Shown piece by piece: positions 48,844 to 63,935 of a stretch of 64,000 nt of DNA (positions are counted from its first letter, which is position 1; every line of letters begins with the position of its first letter). Source of the DNA: Clavibacter sepedonicus. GTDB taxonomy: Bacteria > Actinomycetota > Actinomycetes > Actinomycetales > Microbacteriaceae. The stretch covers positions 2,046,001 to 2,110,000 of the forward strand of contig NC_010407.1 of NCBI RefSeq assembly GCF_000069225.1, written 5' to 3'. A program made the position numbers and the translations under genes. The notes beneath the pieces are model-generated. The model was not told where the DNA came from, searched no databases, and saw only the letters and a list, made by a program, of their open reading frames with translations.

Positions 48844-50385
48844 ATGTCGCCGGTGGATATCACCCCGGAATTCAATCCACTGCGGATCCCGTCTGATCGA
48901 CGGCTGAACCGCATCGCGGGGCCGAGCAGCCTCATCATCTTCGGCGTGACGGGTGACCTGTCGCGCAAGAAGCTGATGCCGGCCGTCTACGACCTCGCCA
49001 ACCGGGGGCTCCTGCCCCCCGGCTTCGCGCTCATCGGCTTCGCCCGGAGGGACTGGGAGGACCAGGACTTCGAGCAGGTCGTGTACGAGGCCGTCAAGCA
49101 GTACTCGCGCACCAAGTTCGACGAGGACGTCTGGCGCCAGCTGGCGCAGGGCATCCGCTTCGTGCAGGGCACCTTCGACGATGACGAGGCGTTCCAGACG
49201 CTGAAGGACATCACGGAGGAGCTCGACCGCGAGCGCGGCACGATGGGGAACCACGCGTTCTACCTGTCGATCCCGCCGAAGTCCTTCCCGCTGGTCACCG
49301 AGCAGCTCCGCCGCTCGGGCCTCGCGGACCAGAAGGAGGGCCACTGGCGCCGCGTCGTCATCGAGAAGCCCTTCGGGAGCGACCTCACGACGGCGCGCGA
49401 GCTCAACGCGGTCGTCGAGTCGGTCTTCCCGCCGGACTCGGTGTTCCGCATCGACCACTACCTGGGCAAGGAGACGGTCCAGAACATCCTGGCGCTGCGC
49501 TTCGCGAACCAGCTCTACGAGCCCCTGTGGAACGCCAACTACGTGGACCACGTGCAGATCACCATGGCCGAGGACATCGGCGTGGGCGGCCGTGCTGGCT
49601 ACTACGACGGCATCGGCGCGGCCCGCGACGTGATCCAGAACCACCTCCTGCAGCTCCTCGCCCTCACGGCCATGGAGGAACCCGTCGCGTTCGACGCGTC
49701 GAGCCTCCGGGACGAGAAAGAGAAGGTGCTGTCCGCGGTGCGCCTGCCGAAGGACCTCTCCACCGCCACGGCCCGCGGGCAGTACGCCGGCGGCTGGCAG
49801 GGCGGCGAGGAGGTCGTGGGCTTCCTCGACGAGGACGGCATGGACCCCGAGTCCCTGACCGAGACCTACGCCGCCATGCGGCTCGACATCAACACGCGCC
49901 GCTGGTCGGGCGTGCCCTTCTACCTGCGAGCGGGCAAGCGCCTCGGCCGCCGCGTGACGGAGATCGCGGTCGTGTTCAAGCGCGCGCCTCAGAACCTGTT
50001 CGCGGAAGACCAGACGTCGGCCCTCGGACAGAACGCGCTCGTCATCCGCGTGCAGCCCGACGAGGGCGTCACCATCCGCTTCGGCTCCAAGGTGCCGGGC
50101 GCGGGGATGCAGGTGCGCGACGTCACCATGGACTTCGGCTACGGCCACGCCTTCACCGAGGCGAGCCCGGAGGCGTACGAGCGGCTCATCCTCGATGTGC
50201 TGCTCGGCGACCCGCCGCTCTTCCCCCGCCACCAGGAGGTCGAGCTGAGCTGGAAGATCCTGGACCCCATCGAAGAATTCTGGCGCACGCAGGGCCAGCC
50301 CGAGCAGTACCGTCCGGGCACCTGGGGGCCGGCCTCGGCCGACGAGCTCCTCGCCCGCGACGGACGGACCTGGAGGCGGCCATGA
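48844..50385 (+). CDS. zwf: Glucose-6-phosphate dehydrogenase
   Basis: First oxidative step of the pentose-phosphate path, making NADPH and 6-phosphogluconolactone. 513 residues: the cofactor loop IFGVTGDLSRKKLMPAVY, the catalytic RIDHYLGKE with its His, and the substrate segment VIEKPFG. ATG 48844 has GAGGAG 5 bases upstream. Its stop overlaps opcA, whose product is needed for its assembly or activation. Confidence 0.96.
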   Translation: MSPVDITPEFNPLRIPSDRRLNRIAGPSSLIIFGVTGDLSRKKLMPAVYDLANRGLLPPGFALIGFARRDWEDQDFEQVVYEAVKQYSRTKFDEDVWRQLAQGIRFVQGTFDDDEAFQTLKDITEELDRERGTMGNHAFYLSIPPKSFPLVTEQLRRSGLADQKEGHWRRVVIEKPFGSDLTTARELNAVVESVFPPDSVFRIDHYLGKETVQNILALRFANQLYEPLWNANYVDHVQITMAEDIGVGGRAGYYDGIGAARDVIQNHLLQLLALTAMEEPVAFDASSLRDEKEKVLSAVRLPKDLSTATARGQYAGGWQGGEEVVGFLDEDGMDPESLTETYAAMRLDINTRRWSGVPFYLRAGKRLGRRVTEIAVVFKRAPQNLFAEDQTSALGQNALVIRVQPDEGVTIRFGSKVPGAGMQVRDVTMDFGYGHAFTEASPEAYERLILDVLLGDPPLFPRHQEVELSWKILDPIEEFWRTQGQPEQYRPGTWGPASADELLARDGRTWRRP

Positions 50386-51380
50386 GAGTCGATCTGCCGA
50401 ACACCACCACCGCCAAGATCTCGAAGGCGCTCGTCAAGATCCGCGAGGAGGGCGGCGCGGTCGCCCTCGGTCGCGTCCTGACGCTCGTGATCTCCACCTC
50501 GCTCGGCAGCGAGGAGGAGGCCATCGAGGCGGCCAACGACGCGTCGCGCGAGCACCCCATGCGCGTCATCGTCATCTCCACCCAGCGCGGTGCCGAATCG
50601 GAGACGACGACCGAGAAGGCCCGCGTCGACGCCGAGATCCGCGTGGGCGGCGACGCCGGCGCGAGCGAGGTCGTCGTGCTCCGCGTCTACGGCGCGGCCG
50701 CCGAGGACGAGGAGAGCCTGGTCACGGGCCTCCTCCTCCCCGATGCGCCCGTCGTCGCCTGGTGGCCGCACGACGCCCCCGCGGTCGTCAGCCAGTCGCC
50801 GCTCGGCCGCATCGCGCAGCGCCGCATCACGGACTCCTCCACGAGCAGCAACCCGCGCGTCGCCCTGCAGCACCTGGCGGCGACGTACGCCCCCGGTGAC
50901 ACGGACTTCGCGTGGACGCGCCTCACGCTCTGGCGCGCGCTGCTCGCCGCGGTGCTCGACCAGCCGCCGTACGAGCCCGTGACCCAGGTGGAGGTGTCCG
51001 GCGCCGCCGACTCCCCCTCCACCGTGCTGCTCGCCGCGTGGCTCGGACTGCAGCTACAGGTCCCCGTGCTGCACGAGGTCACCACGCGGGCCACCGGCTC
51101 GAGCGGGATCCACGGAGTGCGCCTCCACCGCGCGTCGGGCGTCATCGACCTCGACCGGCCCATCGCCAACGTGGCGACGCTCAAGCAGCCGAACCAGCCG
51201 ACGCACGATGTGAGCCTCCCCCGCCGGAGCCTCCGCGACTGCCTGGCCGAGGAGCTGCGGCGCCTCGACCCCGACGCGCTCTACGGCGACGTGATCCGTC
51301 ACGGCCTCGAGCGCGCCGCCGCCGGCCAGGGGTACATCTCCGCGTCCACCACCGCACGGAAGGACTCGGGAGACCGATGA
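50382..51380 (+). CDS. opcA: Glucose-6-phosphate dehydrogenase assembly protein OpcA
   Basis: 332 residues. It is the accessory protein that assembles and redox-tunes Zwf in actinobacteria and cyanobacteria. Family segments: LGRVLTLVIST, GLLLPDAPVVAWWPHDAP, DFAWTRLTLWRALLAAVLDQ. The ATG at 50382 overlaps the zwf stop by 4 bases, and the pgl ATG overlaps its own stop, so three proteins of the same branch are translated in series. Confidence 0.93.
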   Translation: MRVDLPNTTTAKISKALVKIREEGGAVALGRVLTLVISTSLGSEEEAIEAANDASREHPMRVIVISTQRGAESETTTEKARVDAEIRVGGDAGASEVVVLRVYGAAAEDEESLVTGLLLPDAPVVAWWPHDAPAVVSQSPLGRIAQRRITDSSTSSNPRVALQHLAATYAPGDTDFAWTRLTLWRALLAAVLDQPPYEPVTQVEVSGAADSPSTVLLAAWLGLQLQVPVLHEVTTRATGSSGIHGVRLHRASGVIDLDRPIANVATLKQPNQPTHDVSLPRRSLRDCLAEELRRLDPDALYGDVIRHGLERAAAGQGYISASTTARKDSGDR

Positions 51381-52147
51381 CGAACGACCGCAGGGTGCTC
51401 GTGCACCCCGACAAGAAGGCCATGACCGGCTCCGTCGCCGCGCGCTTCCTCACGAAGCTCGTCGACATCCTGGATGAAGAGGAGACCGCCAACGTCGTCC
51501 TCACCGGAGGGACGGTCGGCCCGAGCATCCTCGCGGCCGTCAACGAGTCCGCGGCGCGCGACAGCGTCGACTGGACCCGGGTCCACTTCTGGTTCGGCGA
51601 TGAGAGGTGGCTGCCCCAGGGCGACCCGGAGCGCAACGACACCACGGTGCGCACGGCCCTCCTCGACCACATCGACCTGCCCGCGGAGAACGTCCACGCC
51701 ATGGGCGCGAGCGATGCGGGTCTCAGCCTCGACGAGGCCGTCGCCGCGTACACGGCGGAGCTCGCCGCCCACGCGAACGGCGACACCTCGATCCCCCGGT
51801 TCGACATCACGTTCCTCGGCGTCGGGCCGGACGGGCACGTCGCGTCGCTCTTCCCGGACAGCGAGGGCATCCGCACCATGGACGCTGCGGTGATCCCGGT
51901 GCGCAACTCGCCGAAGCCGCCGGCGGAGCGCATCTCGCTCACCCTGCCGGTGCTGAACTCGTCGCTGCGCATCTGGATGGTGCTGGCCGGTCCGGACAAG
52001 GCGTTCGCGCTCGGTCTCGCGCTCGCGGGCGCCGACCGCACCGAGGTGCCCGTCGCGGGCATCAAGGGACGCAAGCGGACGGTGTTCTTCATCGACCGCG
52101 AGGCGGCCGCTGACGTGCCGGAGAACCTCCGGCTGTCGTCGTACTGA
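51377..52147 (+). CDS. pgl: 6-phosphogluconolactonase
   Basis: Opens the lactone made by Zwf. 256 residues of the SugarP isomerase fold: LTGGTVGPSIL, HFWFGDERWLPQGDPERND and the metal/substrate region GVGPDGHVASLFPDS. It is the last gene of the cluster; gnd is not in this window. A strong terminator begins 30 bases after its stop. Confidence 0.95.
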   Translation: MTNDRRVLVHPDKKAMTGSVAARFLTKLVDILDEEETANVVLTGGTVGPSILAAVNESAARDSVDWTRVHFWFGDERWLPQGDPERNDTTVRTALLDHIDLPAENVHAMGASDAGLSLDEAVAAYTAELAAHANGDTSIPRFDITFLGVGPDGHVASLFPDSEGIRTMDAAVIPVRNSPKPPAERISLTLPVLNSSLRIWMVLAGPDKAFALGLALAGADRTEVPVAGIKGRKRTVFFIDREAAADVPENLRLSSY

Positions 52148-52176
52148 CCGCCGCCCCGGCGTGAGCCGGGCTCGGC

Positions 52177-52210
52177 ACGAAGGGCGGATCCTCCGGGATC
52201 CGCCCTTCGT
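52177..52210 (+). terminator. 15-bp perfect hairpin after pgl
   Basis: Arms 52177-52191 and 52196-52210 with a 4-base loop (TCCG), followed by CGTCTCC. It marks the end of the pentose-phosphate transcript. Confidence 0.85.
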
Positions 52211-52272
52211 CGTCTCCGGCGTGGATGCTCCTCCCGGCGGGTCGACCTCGCCGCGAGGAGCGCGAGCACCAA

Positions 52273-52303
52273 GAACGCCCCCGTCCTCAGGACGGGGGCG
52301 TTC
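52273..52303 (-). terminator. 14-bp perfect hairpin after rbpA
   Basis: Arms 52273-52286 and 52290-52303 with a TCA loop, 24 bases past the rbpA stop on the minus strand; CTTGGTG follows. Confidence 0.8.
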
Positions 52304-52326
52304 ATGTGTCGTGTGCGGTCTACGAC

Positions 52327-52695
52327 CTACTTGGTGGCCTTGACCGTGCCGCGGCGGGCGCGGAGCTGCTCGAGCGCCTCCTCGAGGAGCTGGCTCGCCT
52401 CCTCCTCGCTGCGATGCTCCTTCACGTATGCGAGGTGCGTCTTGTACGGCTCGAGCTTGGCGACCGACGGCGGGTTGGCCTTGTCGCGCCCGGCGGGCAG
52501 ACCCGACTGCGGCGAGTCGATGGTGACCGGGATCTCCTCCTCCGGCAGGTTCGCCGCGAAGTGGCGGACGGTCTCGTTGCCGAGGGCGTCCCAGTACGAG
52601 ATCGAGATGCGCTCCGCGTGGAATCCGCGGTCCTGCTCGCCCATGGGGCCCGCGCCGACGCGCGAACCGCGGATGGCGCTTCCTCCTGATGCCAT
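52327..52695 (-). CDS. rbpA: RNA polymerase-binding protein RbpA
   Basis: 122 residues of the actinobacterial RbpA that binds sigma factors and strengthens promoter opening. It starts ASGGSAIRGSRVGAGPMGE, the conserved basic N-terminus, followed by HFAANLPEEEIP and the C-terminal sigma-interaction domain EPYKTHLAYVKEHRSEEEA. ATG 52695 has GGGAG upstream. secG ends 11 bases before it on the same strand, so the two are probably co-transcribed. Confidence 0.95.
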   Translation of the reverse strand: MASGGSAIRGSRVGAGPMGEQDRGFHAERISISYWDALGNETVRHFAANLPEEEIPVTIDSPQSGLPAGRDKANPPSVAKLEPYKTHLAYVKEHRSEEEASQLLEEALEQLRARRGTVKATK

Positions 52696-52706
52696 GTGGC
52701 TGCTCC

Positions 52707-52958
52707 CTACAATCCGGTGTCGAACTTGGTGATGAGCCCCAGGACCACGATGCACGTGACCCAGATGAGGCCGAGGATGACGGTGATGCGGTTCAGGTTC
52801 CGCTCGGCCACCCCCGACGAGCCGAGGCTCGACGTGGTGCCGCCCCCGAACATGTCGGACAGACCGCCGCCCCGCCCCTTGTGCAGGAGGATGAGCATGG
52901 TCAGCAGGAGGCTGGTGATTCCCAGAACCACCTGCAGGACTACCTGGAGGATTTCCAC
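52707..52958 (-). CDS. secG: Preprotein translocase subunit SecG
   Basis: 83 residues with two membrane spans: 1-22 (ILQVVLQVVLGITSLLLTMLI) and about 57-77 (ITVILGLIWVTCIVVLGLI), joined by a Gly-rich loop (KGRGGGLSDMFGGG). It aids protein passage through SecYEG. GTG 52958 follows GAAAGG. Its own TATAAT box lies just after the tpiA terminator. Confidence 0.93.
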   Translation of the reverse strand: MEILQVVLQVVLGITSLLLTMLILLHKGRGGGLSDMFGGGTTSSLGSSGVAERNLNRITVILGLIWVTCIVVLGLITKFDTGL

Positions 52959-53024
52959 GTGCGGCCTTTCGGGTGCGGTGCTGTGGCCGATAGCGACCGG
53001 TGGACGGCCGATGGGCCGTTGTCG

Positions 53025-53030
53025 ATTATA
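53025..53030 (-). promoter_or_regulatory. -10 box TATAAT for secG-rbpA
   Basis: A consensus -10 hexamer on the minus strand, about 66 bases above the secG start and right after the hairpin at 53031-53060. No strong -35. Confidence 0.55.
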
Positions 53031-53060
53031 GCGGGCGGCTGAGCATGACGAGCCGCCCGC
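53031..53060 (-). terminator. 10-bp hairpin after tpiA
   Basis: Arms GCGGGCGGCT (53031-53040) and AGCCGCCCGC (53051-53060) with a 10-base loop, 40 bases past the tpiA stop. It separates the glycolytic operon from secG. Confidence 0.75.
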
Positions 53061-53099
53061 GCCTGGATGGACGCGAGCGGCTCGAGGAGATGTCGCTGG

Positions 53100-53903
53100 T
53101 CAGACGCCGACGTGCGAGCGGAACCGCGCGATCGCGGAGAACTCCTGCACGTCGAGGCTGGCGCCGCCGACGAGGGCTCCGTCGACGTCCGGCTCGCGGA
53201 GGAAGCCCGCGATGTTGCCCGACTTGACCGAGCCGCCGTAGAGGATCCGCGTGGCCTTCGCGGCCTCGTCGCCGAGGAGCTCGGCGACGACCGCGCGGAG
53301 AGGCGCCGCGACCTGCTGCGCCTGCTCCGGCGTCGCGGCCTGGCCGGATCCGATGGCCCACACGGGCTCGTAGGCGACGACGACGTCGGCGCCCTTCTCG
53401 AGCCCCTGGAGCGCGACGCGCAGCTGGGCCACGGGGACGGCGCTGGCGCCGTGCTCCTCGAGGTCCGCCGCGGTCTCGCCCACGCAGATCACCGGGACGA
53501 TGCCGTGCTTCACGGCCGCGGCGGACTTGGCAGCGACCTGCTCGTCGGTCTCCCCGTGCAGCGTGCGCCGCTCGGAGTGGCCGACGATGACGTAGCGGCA
53601 GGCCAGCTGCGCCAGGAACGCCGCGGAGATCTCCCCCGTGTACGCGCCTGACTCGTGCTCGGACACGTCCTGCGCGCCGTAGGCCAGCTCGAGCTTGTCC
53701 GCCGACACGAGAGTCTGCACGCTGCGGATGTCGGTCGCTGGCGGGAACACCGCGACCTCCGCCTCCGCGTAGTCGTGCTTCGCGTCCTTGAGGCTCCATG
53801 CCAGCTTCTGCGCGAAGGCGATGGCCTGGAGGTGGTCCAGGTTCATCTTCCAGTTGCCCGCGATGAGGGGCGTGCGCCCCTGCGGGCGATGGGTCACTGC
53901 CAT
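53100..53903 (-). CDS. tpiA: Triosephosphate isomerase
   Basis: 267 residues. Interconverts dihydroxyacetone phosphate and glyceraldehyde 3-phosphate. It shows NWKMN near the start (catalytic Lys), VGHSERR with the catalytic His, [11 protein letters not shown] with the catalytic Glu, and GGSVKSGN for phosphate. The ATG at 53903 lies inside the end of pgk (10-base overlap), so translation is coupled. Confidence 0.96.
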   Translation of the reverse strand: MAVTHRPQGRTPLIAGNWKMNLDHLQAIAFAQKLAWSLKDAKHDYAEAEVAVFPPATDIRSVQTLVSADKLELAYGAQDVSEHESGAYTGEISAAFLAQLACRYVIVGHSERRTLHGETDEQVAAKSAAAVKHGIVPVICVGETAADLEEHGASAVPVAQLRVALQGLEKGADVVVAYEPVWAIGSGQAATPEQAQQVAAPLRAVVAELLGDEAAKATRILYGGSVKSGNIAGFLREPDVDGALVGGASLDVQEFSAIARFRSHVGV

Positions 53904-55108
53904 CCGAGGACCTCCAGTCCCGGCAGGCGCTTCCCCTCGAGGAACTCGAGGCTCGCGCCGCCTCCGGTCGAGATGTGACCGAAGCGGTCATCATCGAATC
54001 CGAGTGCGCGGACGGCCGCGGCGCTGTCGCCGCCGCCGACCACGGACAGCCCTTCGACGCGCGTGAGCGCGTCGGCGACCGTCTTCGTGCCGGCCGCGAA
54101 CGGCTCCAGCTCGAAGACGCCCATGGGGCCGTTCCAGAACACCGTGGTCGAGCCGCGGATGATCGTCGCGAACGCGTCGGCGGTCTCGGGGCCGATGTCG
54201 AGCCCGAGCCCCTTCGCGCCCGCGGGCGTCCCCTCGATGGCGTCGGCACGCGTCACCTCGTGGGCGGCGTCGGCGGAGAACCCGTCGGCCACGACCACGT
54301 CGGTGGGCAGCACGATCTTCACGCCACGCTCCTCCGCCTCGGCCAGGTAGCCCTTGACGGTCTCGACCTGGTCCTCCTCGAGGAGGCTCGCGCCCACCTC
54401 GTGCCCCTGGGCCTTGAGGAACGTGAAGAGCATCCCGCCGCCGATGAGAAGTGAGTCCACGCGGGGAAGCAGGTGGCCGATGACGCCGAGCTTGTCCGAC
54501 ACCTTGGATCCGCCGAGCACGACCGTGTAGGGACGCTCCGGGTTCTCCGTCAGGCGGTCGAGCACCTCGAGCTCGCTCGCGATGAGCGAGCCGGCGGCGC
54601 TGGGCAGCGCCTGCGCCAGCTCGAACACGCTGGCCTGCTTGCGGTGGACGACGCCGAAGCCGTCGGACACGAACGCGTCCCCCAGCTCGGCGATCGACTC
54701 CGCGAAGCCGCGGCGGACCGTTTCGTCCTTGCTGGTCTCCTCCGCGTGGAAGCGGAGGTTCTCGAGCACGACGACGTCGCCGTCGCCGAGGGCCTCGACG
54801 GCCGCGCGGGCGGAGTCGCCCACGGTGTCGTCCGCGAAGGCGACGTCCGCCCGGAGCAGCTCGCCGAGGCGGGCCGCGACGGGACGCAGGCTGTACTTCT
54901 CATCCGGAGTGCCGTCGGGCCGGCCGAGGTGCGAGATCACGATGACGCGCGCCCCGGCCTCGCGGAGACCCGTGAGGGTCCCCAACGAGGCGCGGATGCG
55001 CCCGTCGTCACCGATCACGCCGCCCTTCAGCGGGACGTTGAGGTCGCAGCGCACGATGACGCGGCGGCCCCGGAGATCCCCGAGGGAGTCGATGGTGCGG
55101 AGTGCCAC
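53894..55108 (-). CDS. pgk: Phosphoglycerate kinase
   Basis: 404 residues. Makes ATP from 1,3-bisphosphoglycerate. Conserved segments: [34 protein letters not shown] and the C-terminal [11 protein letters not shown] with the nucleotide site. GTG 55108 is 6 bases after the gap stop on the minus strand. Operon order is gap-pgk-tpiA. Confidence 0.96.
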   Translation of the reverse strand: MALRTIDSLGDLRGRRVIVRCDLNVPLKGGVIGDDGRIRASLGTLTGLREAGARVIVISHLGRPDGTPDEKYSLRPVAARLGELLRADVAFADDTVGDSARAAVEALGDGDVVVLENLRFHAEETSKDETVRRGFAESIAELGDAFVSDGFGVVHRKQASVFELAQALPSAAGSLIASELEVLDRLTENPERPYTVVLGGSKVSDKLGVIGHLLPRVDSLLIGGGMLFTFLKAQGHEVGASLLEEDQVETVKGYLAEAEERGVKIVLPTDVVVADGFSADAAHEVTRADAIEGTPAGAKGLGLDIGPETADAFATIIRGSTTVFWNGPMGVFELEPFAAGTKTVADALTRVEGLSVVGGGDSAAAVRALGFDDDRFGHISTGGGASLEFLEGKRLPGLEVLGWQ

Positions 55109-55114
55109 GGCCGG

Positions 55115-56876
<1,762 letters not shown>

Positions 56877-56907
56877 AGGTGTATCTCCTCTTCGTTGCCC
56901 GGGGGCT

Positions 56908-56924
56908 CCCGGCCAGAGGCCGGG
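56908..56924 (-). other. Leader hairpin of sodA mRNA
   Basis: CCCGGCC-AGA-GGCCGGG forms a 7-bp stem with a 3-base loop in the predicted 5' leader between the -10 box and ATG 56876. It could protect the message or modulate access to the AGGAG ribosome site downstream. Confidence 0.5.
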
Positions 56925-56940
56925 GGTGGGTGACGGATCG

Positions 56941-56946
56941 AGTCTA
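56941..56946 (-). promoter_or_regulatory. -10 box TAGACT for sodA
   Basis: Minus-strand hexamer about 65 bases above the sodA start; no consensus -35 is seen. Confidence 0.45.
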
Positions 56947-57044
56947 GTCCGGCGGCCCTCCGCGCCACCTGGCCGGATGACGCCCGGCGTCCAGCCGATC
57001 CAGGCCGGCGACGACGCATCCCGCGTCGGCGGACGCGCCGCGCA

Positions 57045-58025
57045 TCAGACGTCGTCGAGGTCGGCGGGGAGGTTGGCGTCGGTGCCGGGCAGGCCCTCGT
57101 CGACGGCCTTCTTGTCCGCCATCGCGAGCAGACGGCGGATGCGCCCCGCGACGGCGTCCTTCGTCATGGGCGGATCGGCGTGGTGGCCCAGCTCGTCGAG
57201 GCTGGAGTCACGGAAGCGCAGGCGCAGGTCGCCCGCGTACTTGAGGTGCTCGGGGATGTCCGGTCCGAGGATCTCCATGGCCCGCTCGACGCGCGCGCAC
57301 GCGGCGACGGCGGCCTGCGCGGAGCGGCGGAGGTTCGCGTCGTCGAAGTTGACGAGGCGGTTCGCGGTGGCCCGCACCTCGCGGCGCTGGCGCATCTCCT
57401 CCCAGTTGACGACCGTGCCCTGCGCGCCCATGGCGCGCAGCATCTGGCCGATGGCGTCGCCGTCGCGGATGACGACGCGGTGCACGCCGCGCACCTCCCG
57501 CGCCTTGGCGCTGACGTCGAGGCGGCCGGCGGCGCCGACGAGTGCCATGGCGGCCTCGTTGCCCGGGCACGTGACCTCGAGGGCGGCCGAGCGGCCGGGA
57601 TCCGTGAGCGTGCCCGCGGCGAGGAACGCACCGCGCCAGACGGCGGCGATCTCCTCGCGGGAGCCCGTGGTGAGGCGGTTCGGCAGGCCGCGGATGGGAC
57701 GGCGTCGCGCGTCGAGCAGGCCGGTCTGGCGGGCGAGCGTCTCGCCGCCCTCCATCACGCGGACAAGGTAGTGCGTGGCGCGGCGCATGCCGGACGCGGG
57801 GATGACGGAGATGTCGCTGCGGACGCCGTAGAGCTCGGCCAGGTCCTTGCGGACACGGCGGGCGAGAAGCGGGGTGTCGAGCTCGGACTCGACCGCGATG
57901 CGGTTCGAGATGAGGTGCAGCCCGCCCGAGAAGCGCAGGATGGTGGCCAGCTCGGCGGCCCTCACCGTGGTCTTGCTGACCTCGACGCGTGACAGTTCTT
58001 CCTTGACGTCCGAGGTCAGAGGCAA
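57045..58025 (-). CDS. whiA: Sporulation-type transcription regulator WhiA
   Basis: 326 residues. The N-terminal two-thirds is a degenerate LAGLIDADG homing-endonuclease fold ([44 protein letters not shown]), and the C-terminal part a helix-turn-helix ([24 protein letters not shown], ending [13 protein letters not shown]). WhiA controls division genes in actinobacteria. The best start is TTG 58025 with GGGAG 7 bases upstream; no ATG or GTG fits. It follows rapZ by 29 bases in the conserved uvrC-rapZ-whiA neighbourhood. Confidence 0.93.
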   Translation of the reverse strand: MPLTSDVKEELSRVEVSKTTVRAAELATILRFSGGLHLISNRIAVESELDTPLLARRVRKDLAELYGVRSDISVIPASGMRRATHYLVRVMEGGETLARQTGLLDARRRPIRGLPNRLTTGSREEIAAVWRGAFLAAGTLTDPGRSAALEVTCPGNEAAMALVGAAGRLDVSAKAREVRGVHRVVIRDGDAIGQMLRAMGAQGTVVNWEEMRQRREVRATANRLVNFDDANLRRSAQAAVAACARVERAMEILGPDIPEHLKYAGDLRLRFRDSSLDELGHHADPPMTKDAVAGRIRRLLAMADKKAVDEGLPGTDANLPADLDDV

Positions 58026-58054
58026 ATGCTTACTCCCTTGATGAGATGGGTGCC

Positions 58055-58930
58055 CTACTCCCGGCCGAGGTCGCGGTGCTTGGTGCTGACAGCGACGCCG
58101 GGAAGGGCGCGGAGGAGGCTGGAGAGCTCCTCGGAGACGGCGACCGAGCGGTGCTTGCCGCCGGTACAGCCGATAGCGATCGTAGCGTGTCTCTTGTTCT
58201 CCCGCTGATACCCGGCGAGCACCGGGGCGAGGGCCCTGGCATAGGCGTGGACGAACTCCTCGGCGCCCTCCTGACCCAACACGTAGTCGCTGACGGCCTT
58301 GTCGCGACCCGTGAGCGGGCGGAGCTCCGGCGTCCAGAACGGGTTGGGCAGGAAGCGCATGTCGGCCACCATGTCGGCGTCCGCCGGGGTGCCGTACTTG
58401 AATCCGAAGCTCATCACGGTGACGCGGACGCCAGCGTCGTCCGCCCCGCTGAACTGCTCGGTGATCGTGGTGGCGAGCTGGTGGATGTTGAGCTCGGAGG
58501 TGTCGATGACGAGGTCGCTCGCCTCGCGGATCTCGATCATTCGGGCCCGTTCGGCCGCGATGCCGTCGAGCAGCGTGCCGTTGCCCTGGAGCGGGTGCGG
58601 GCGGCGGACCTGCTCGAACCGTCGGACGAGCGCCGCGTCGGTGGCCTCGAGGAACAGGACGCGCAGGCGCGGGCCGGTGCCGAAGGTGTGGAGGATGTCG
58701 CGCAGCTCGGAGAAGAAGTCGCCGCCGCGGACGTCGACCACCGCGGCGATCTTGGGCAGCGACGTGCCTGCGCGGCCCGCCAGCTCCACGAGCGGCTTGA
58801 GCATCTGCGGCGGGAGGTTGTCGACCACGTACCAGCCGAGGTCCTCCAGTGCGTTGCCGACGGTGGAGCGGCCCGCGCCGGACATCCCCGTCACGATCAT
58901 GACGTCCTGCTGGGGGATCTCCACGCTCAT
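58055..58930 (-). CDS. rapZ: RapZ-family nucleotide-binding protein (YvcJ type)
   Basis: 291 residues. A P-loop ([16 protein letters not shown]) starts the protein; the C-terminal half has [16 protein letters not shown] and [16 protein letters not shown], the phosphate-rich conserved end. In E. coli RapZ adapts RNase E to small RNAs; in Gram-positives it affects cell wall sensing, and the role here is not known. ATG 58930 is used; a GTG at 58942 overlaps the ribosome site. Confidence 0.93.
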   Translation of the reverse strand: MSVEIPQQDVMIVTGMSGAGRSTVGNALEDLGWYVVDNLPPQMLKPLVELAGRAGTSLPKIAAVVDVRGGDFFSELRDILHTFGTGPRLRVLFLEATDAALVRRFEQVRRPHPLQGNGTLLDGIAAERARMIEIREASDLVIDTSELNIHQLATTITEQFSGADDAGVRVTVMSFGFKYGTPADADMVADMRFLPNPFWTPELRPLTGRDKAVSDYVLGQEGAEEFVHAYARALAPVLAGYQRENKRHATIAIGCTGGKHRSVAVSEELSSLLRALPGVAVSTKHRDLGRE

Positions 58931-58968
58931 GCGGGCATGCACCTCTCGTCGCGCCGGTCGATGGATCC

Positions 58969-58974
58969 AGTCTA
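58969..58974 (-). promoter_or_regulatory. -10 box TAGACT for rapZ-whiA
   Basis: Minus-strand hexamer 38 bases above ATG 58930 in the gap after uvrC; it suggests rapZ-whiA has its own promoter. Confidence 0.5.
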
Positions 58975-59006
58975 GGCGCGACCCGCGACACCCGACCGGG
59001 CGCGCG

Positions 59007-60934
59007 TCACGAACGGAGCCGCTCGTAGACGGCCTGGGCCAGCGTGGGCCCGATGGTGCGCACGGCCGCGATCTCCTCGACCTCGGCCTGCTTGAGCTTG
59101 GCCACGGATCCGAACTGCTGGAGCAGCCGCTGCACGCGCGACGGCCCGAGCCCCGGGATCTCGTTCAGCACCGACGTGATGTCGCGCTTCCGGCGGGCCC
59201 GCTGGTGCGTGATGGCGAACCGGTGGGCCTCGTCGCGGATGCGCTGGATGAGGAAGAGGGCGTCGCTGTTGCGCGGCAGGATGATCGGGTAGTCGGAGTC
59301 CGGCAGCCAGATCTCCTCGAGGCGCTTGGCGATGCCGGCCAGCTGGATCCCCGTCACCCCCGACTCCTCGAGCGCCCGCTGCGCAGCAGCCACCTGCGGC
59401 TGCCCGCCGTCGACGATGAGCAGGTTCGGGCTGTAGGAGAACTTGTTGACCGGGGGCGCCTCGCCGAGCTCGGGCGGCGCGGCGTCGGCCGGGACCTCGG
59501 CCTCCTTGCCCAGGTAGGCGAGCCGGCGCGTGATGACCTGGTGGATCGACTCGGTGTCGTCCGTGGAGTCGGCGATGTTGAAGCGGCGGTACTGGTCCTT
59601 GCGCGGCAGGCCGTCCTCGAAGACGACCATGGACGCGACGATGTTGGTGCCGCTGAGATGCGAGACGTCGTAGCACTCCATGCGCAGCGGCGCGTCGGGC
59701 ATGCCGAGCGCCTCCTGGATGTCGGCCAGCGCCTTGGACCGGGTGGTGAAGTCGGAGCTGCGGCGCGTCTTGTAGAGCATGAGCGCGTTCTGCGCATTGG
59801 TGGCGGCGGTGTGCGCGAGCGCCGCCTTGTCGCCGCGCTGGGCCACGCGGAGGTCGACCTGCCAGGAGCTCGGGCGGCCGCGGCGCACGGATCCGTCGTC
59901 CTCCCCCGCCGCCCGGCGCTGGCTGAGCCAGAGCTCGAGCTCGGCGGCGTCCGCGGGCAACTCGGGGACGAGGACCTCGCGCGGCGGGTGCGCCTCGTCC
60001 TCGTAGGCGTTGTGGAGCACGGTCTCGACGAGCTCGCCGATGCCGATGTCGAGCTCCTTGTCGACGACCCAGGTGCGCGTGCCCCGGATGCGGCCGCCGC
60101 GGACCATGAACTGCTGCACGGCCGCTGCCAGCTCGTCGGCCGCGATGCCGAAGACGTCGGCGTCCACCCGGTCGTCGAACACTACGGCGGTCTTGGACAG
60201 CGCGGCCTCGAGCGCGCCGATGTCGTCGCGGTGGCGGGCGGCGGCCTCGTAGTCCATCTCGGCCGCGGCGTCCTTCATCCGCTGCGTGAGCTGGCCCACG
60301 TACTTCGAGTCGTTGCCCGCCATGAAGCTCGCGAAGTCGTCCACGATGTCGCGGTGCTCCTCCTGCGAGAAGCGGCCGACGCACGGCGCGGCGCAGCGCC
60401 CGATGTCGCCGAGGAGGCATGGCCGGTTCGTCTGCCGCGCGCGCTTGAACGTGCTCTCCGAGCAGGAGCGCATCGGGAAGACCTTGAGCAGGTGGTCGAC
60501 CGTCTCGCGGATGGCCCAGACCTTCGTGTACGGGCCGAAGTACTTGGCGCCCCGGATCTTGCGGTTGCGGGTGACCATGACCCGCGGGTAGTCCTCACCC
60601 ATCGTGACGGCCAGGTAGGGGTACGACTTGTCGTCGCGGAACTTGACGTTGAACGGCGGGTCGAACTCCTTGATCCACGTGAACTCGAGCTGCAGCGCCT
60701 CGAACTCGCTGCCGACGACGGTCCACTCGACGCCCGCCGCGGACGTGACCATGCGCCGGGTGCGCTCGTGCAGGCTCTCCAGCGGCGCGAAGTAGTTGGC
60801 GAGCCGCGCGCGGAGGTTGTTCGCCTTGCCCACGTAGAGGACGCGGTCGGCCGCGTCGCGGAAGCGGTACACGCCCGGCGACGTGGGGATCTCCCCCGCC
60901 GCCGGGCGGTAGCCGACGGTGTCGGTGCGGGCCA

Positions 60935-60935
<1 letters not shown>
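59007..60935 (-). CDS. uvrC: Excinuclease ABC subunit C
   Basis: 642 residues. Makes both cuts beside DNA damage in the UvrABC path. The N-terminal GIY-YIG nuclease ([20 protein letters not shown]) does the 3' cut; a UvrB-binding UVR segment and the RNase H-like 5' nuclease ([31 protein letters not shown]) follow; two helix-hairpin-helix motifs end the protein ([20 protein letters not shown]). ATG 60935 overlaps the uvrA stop by one base. Confidence 0.96.
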
Positions 60936-63856
<2,921 letters not shown>

Positions 63857-63935
63857 CTGTCCATCGTATGCGTCGCCACCGACACCGCCGACGGAGCAGG
63901 CGCGCGACCGACGGCTGCCCGCCGCGCGCCTGTCG

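Noticed and set aside
52959..53099. A tRNA in the secG-tpiA gap
   Set aside because: No cloverleaf or T-loop GTTCRA pattern is seen; the gap holds a terminator and a TATAAT box.
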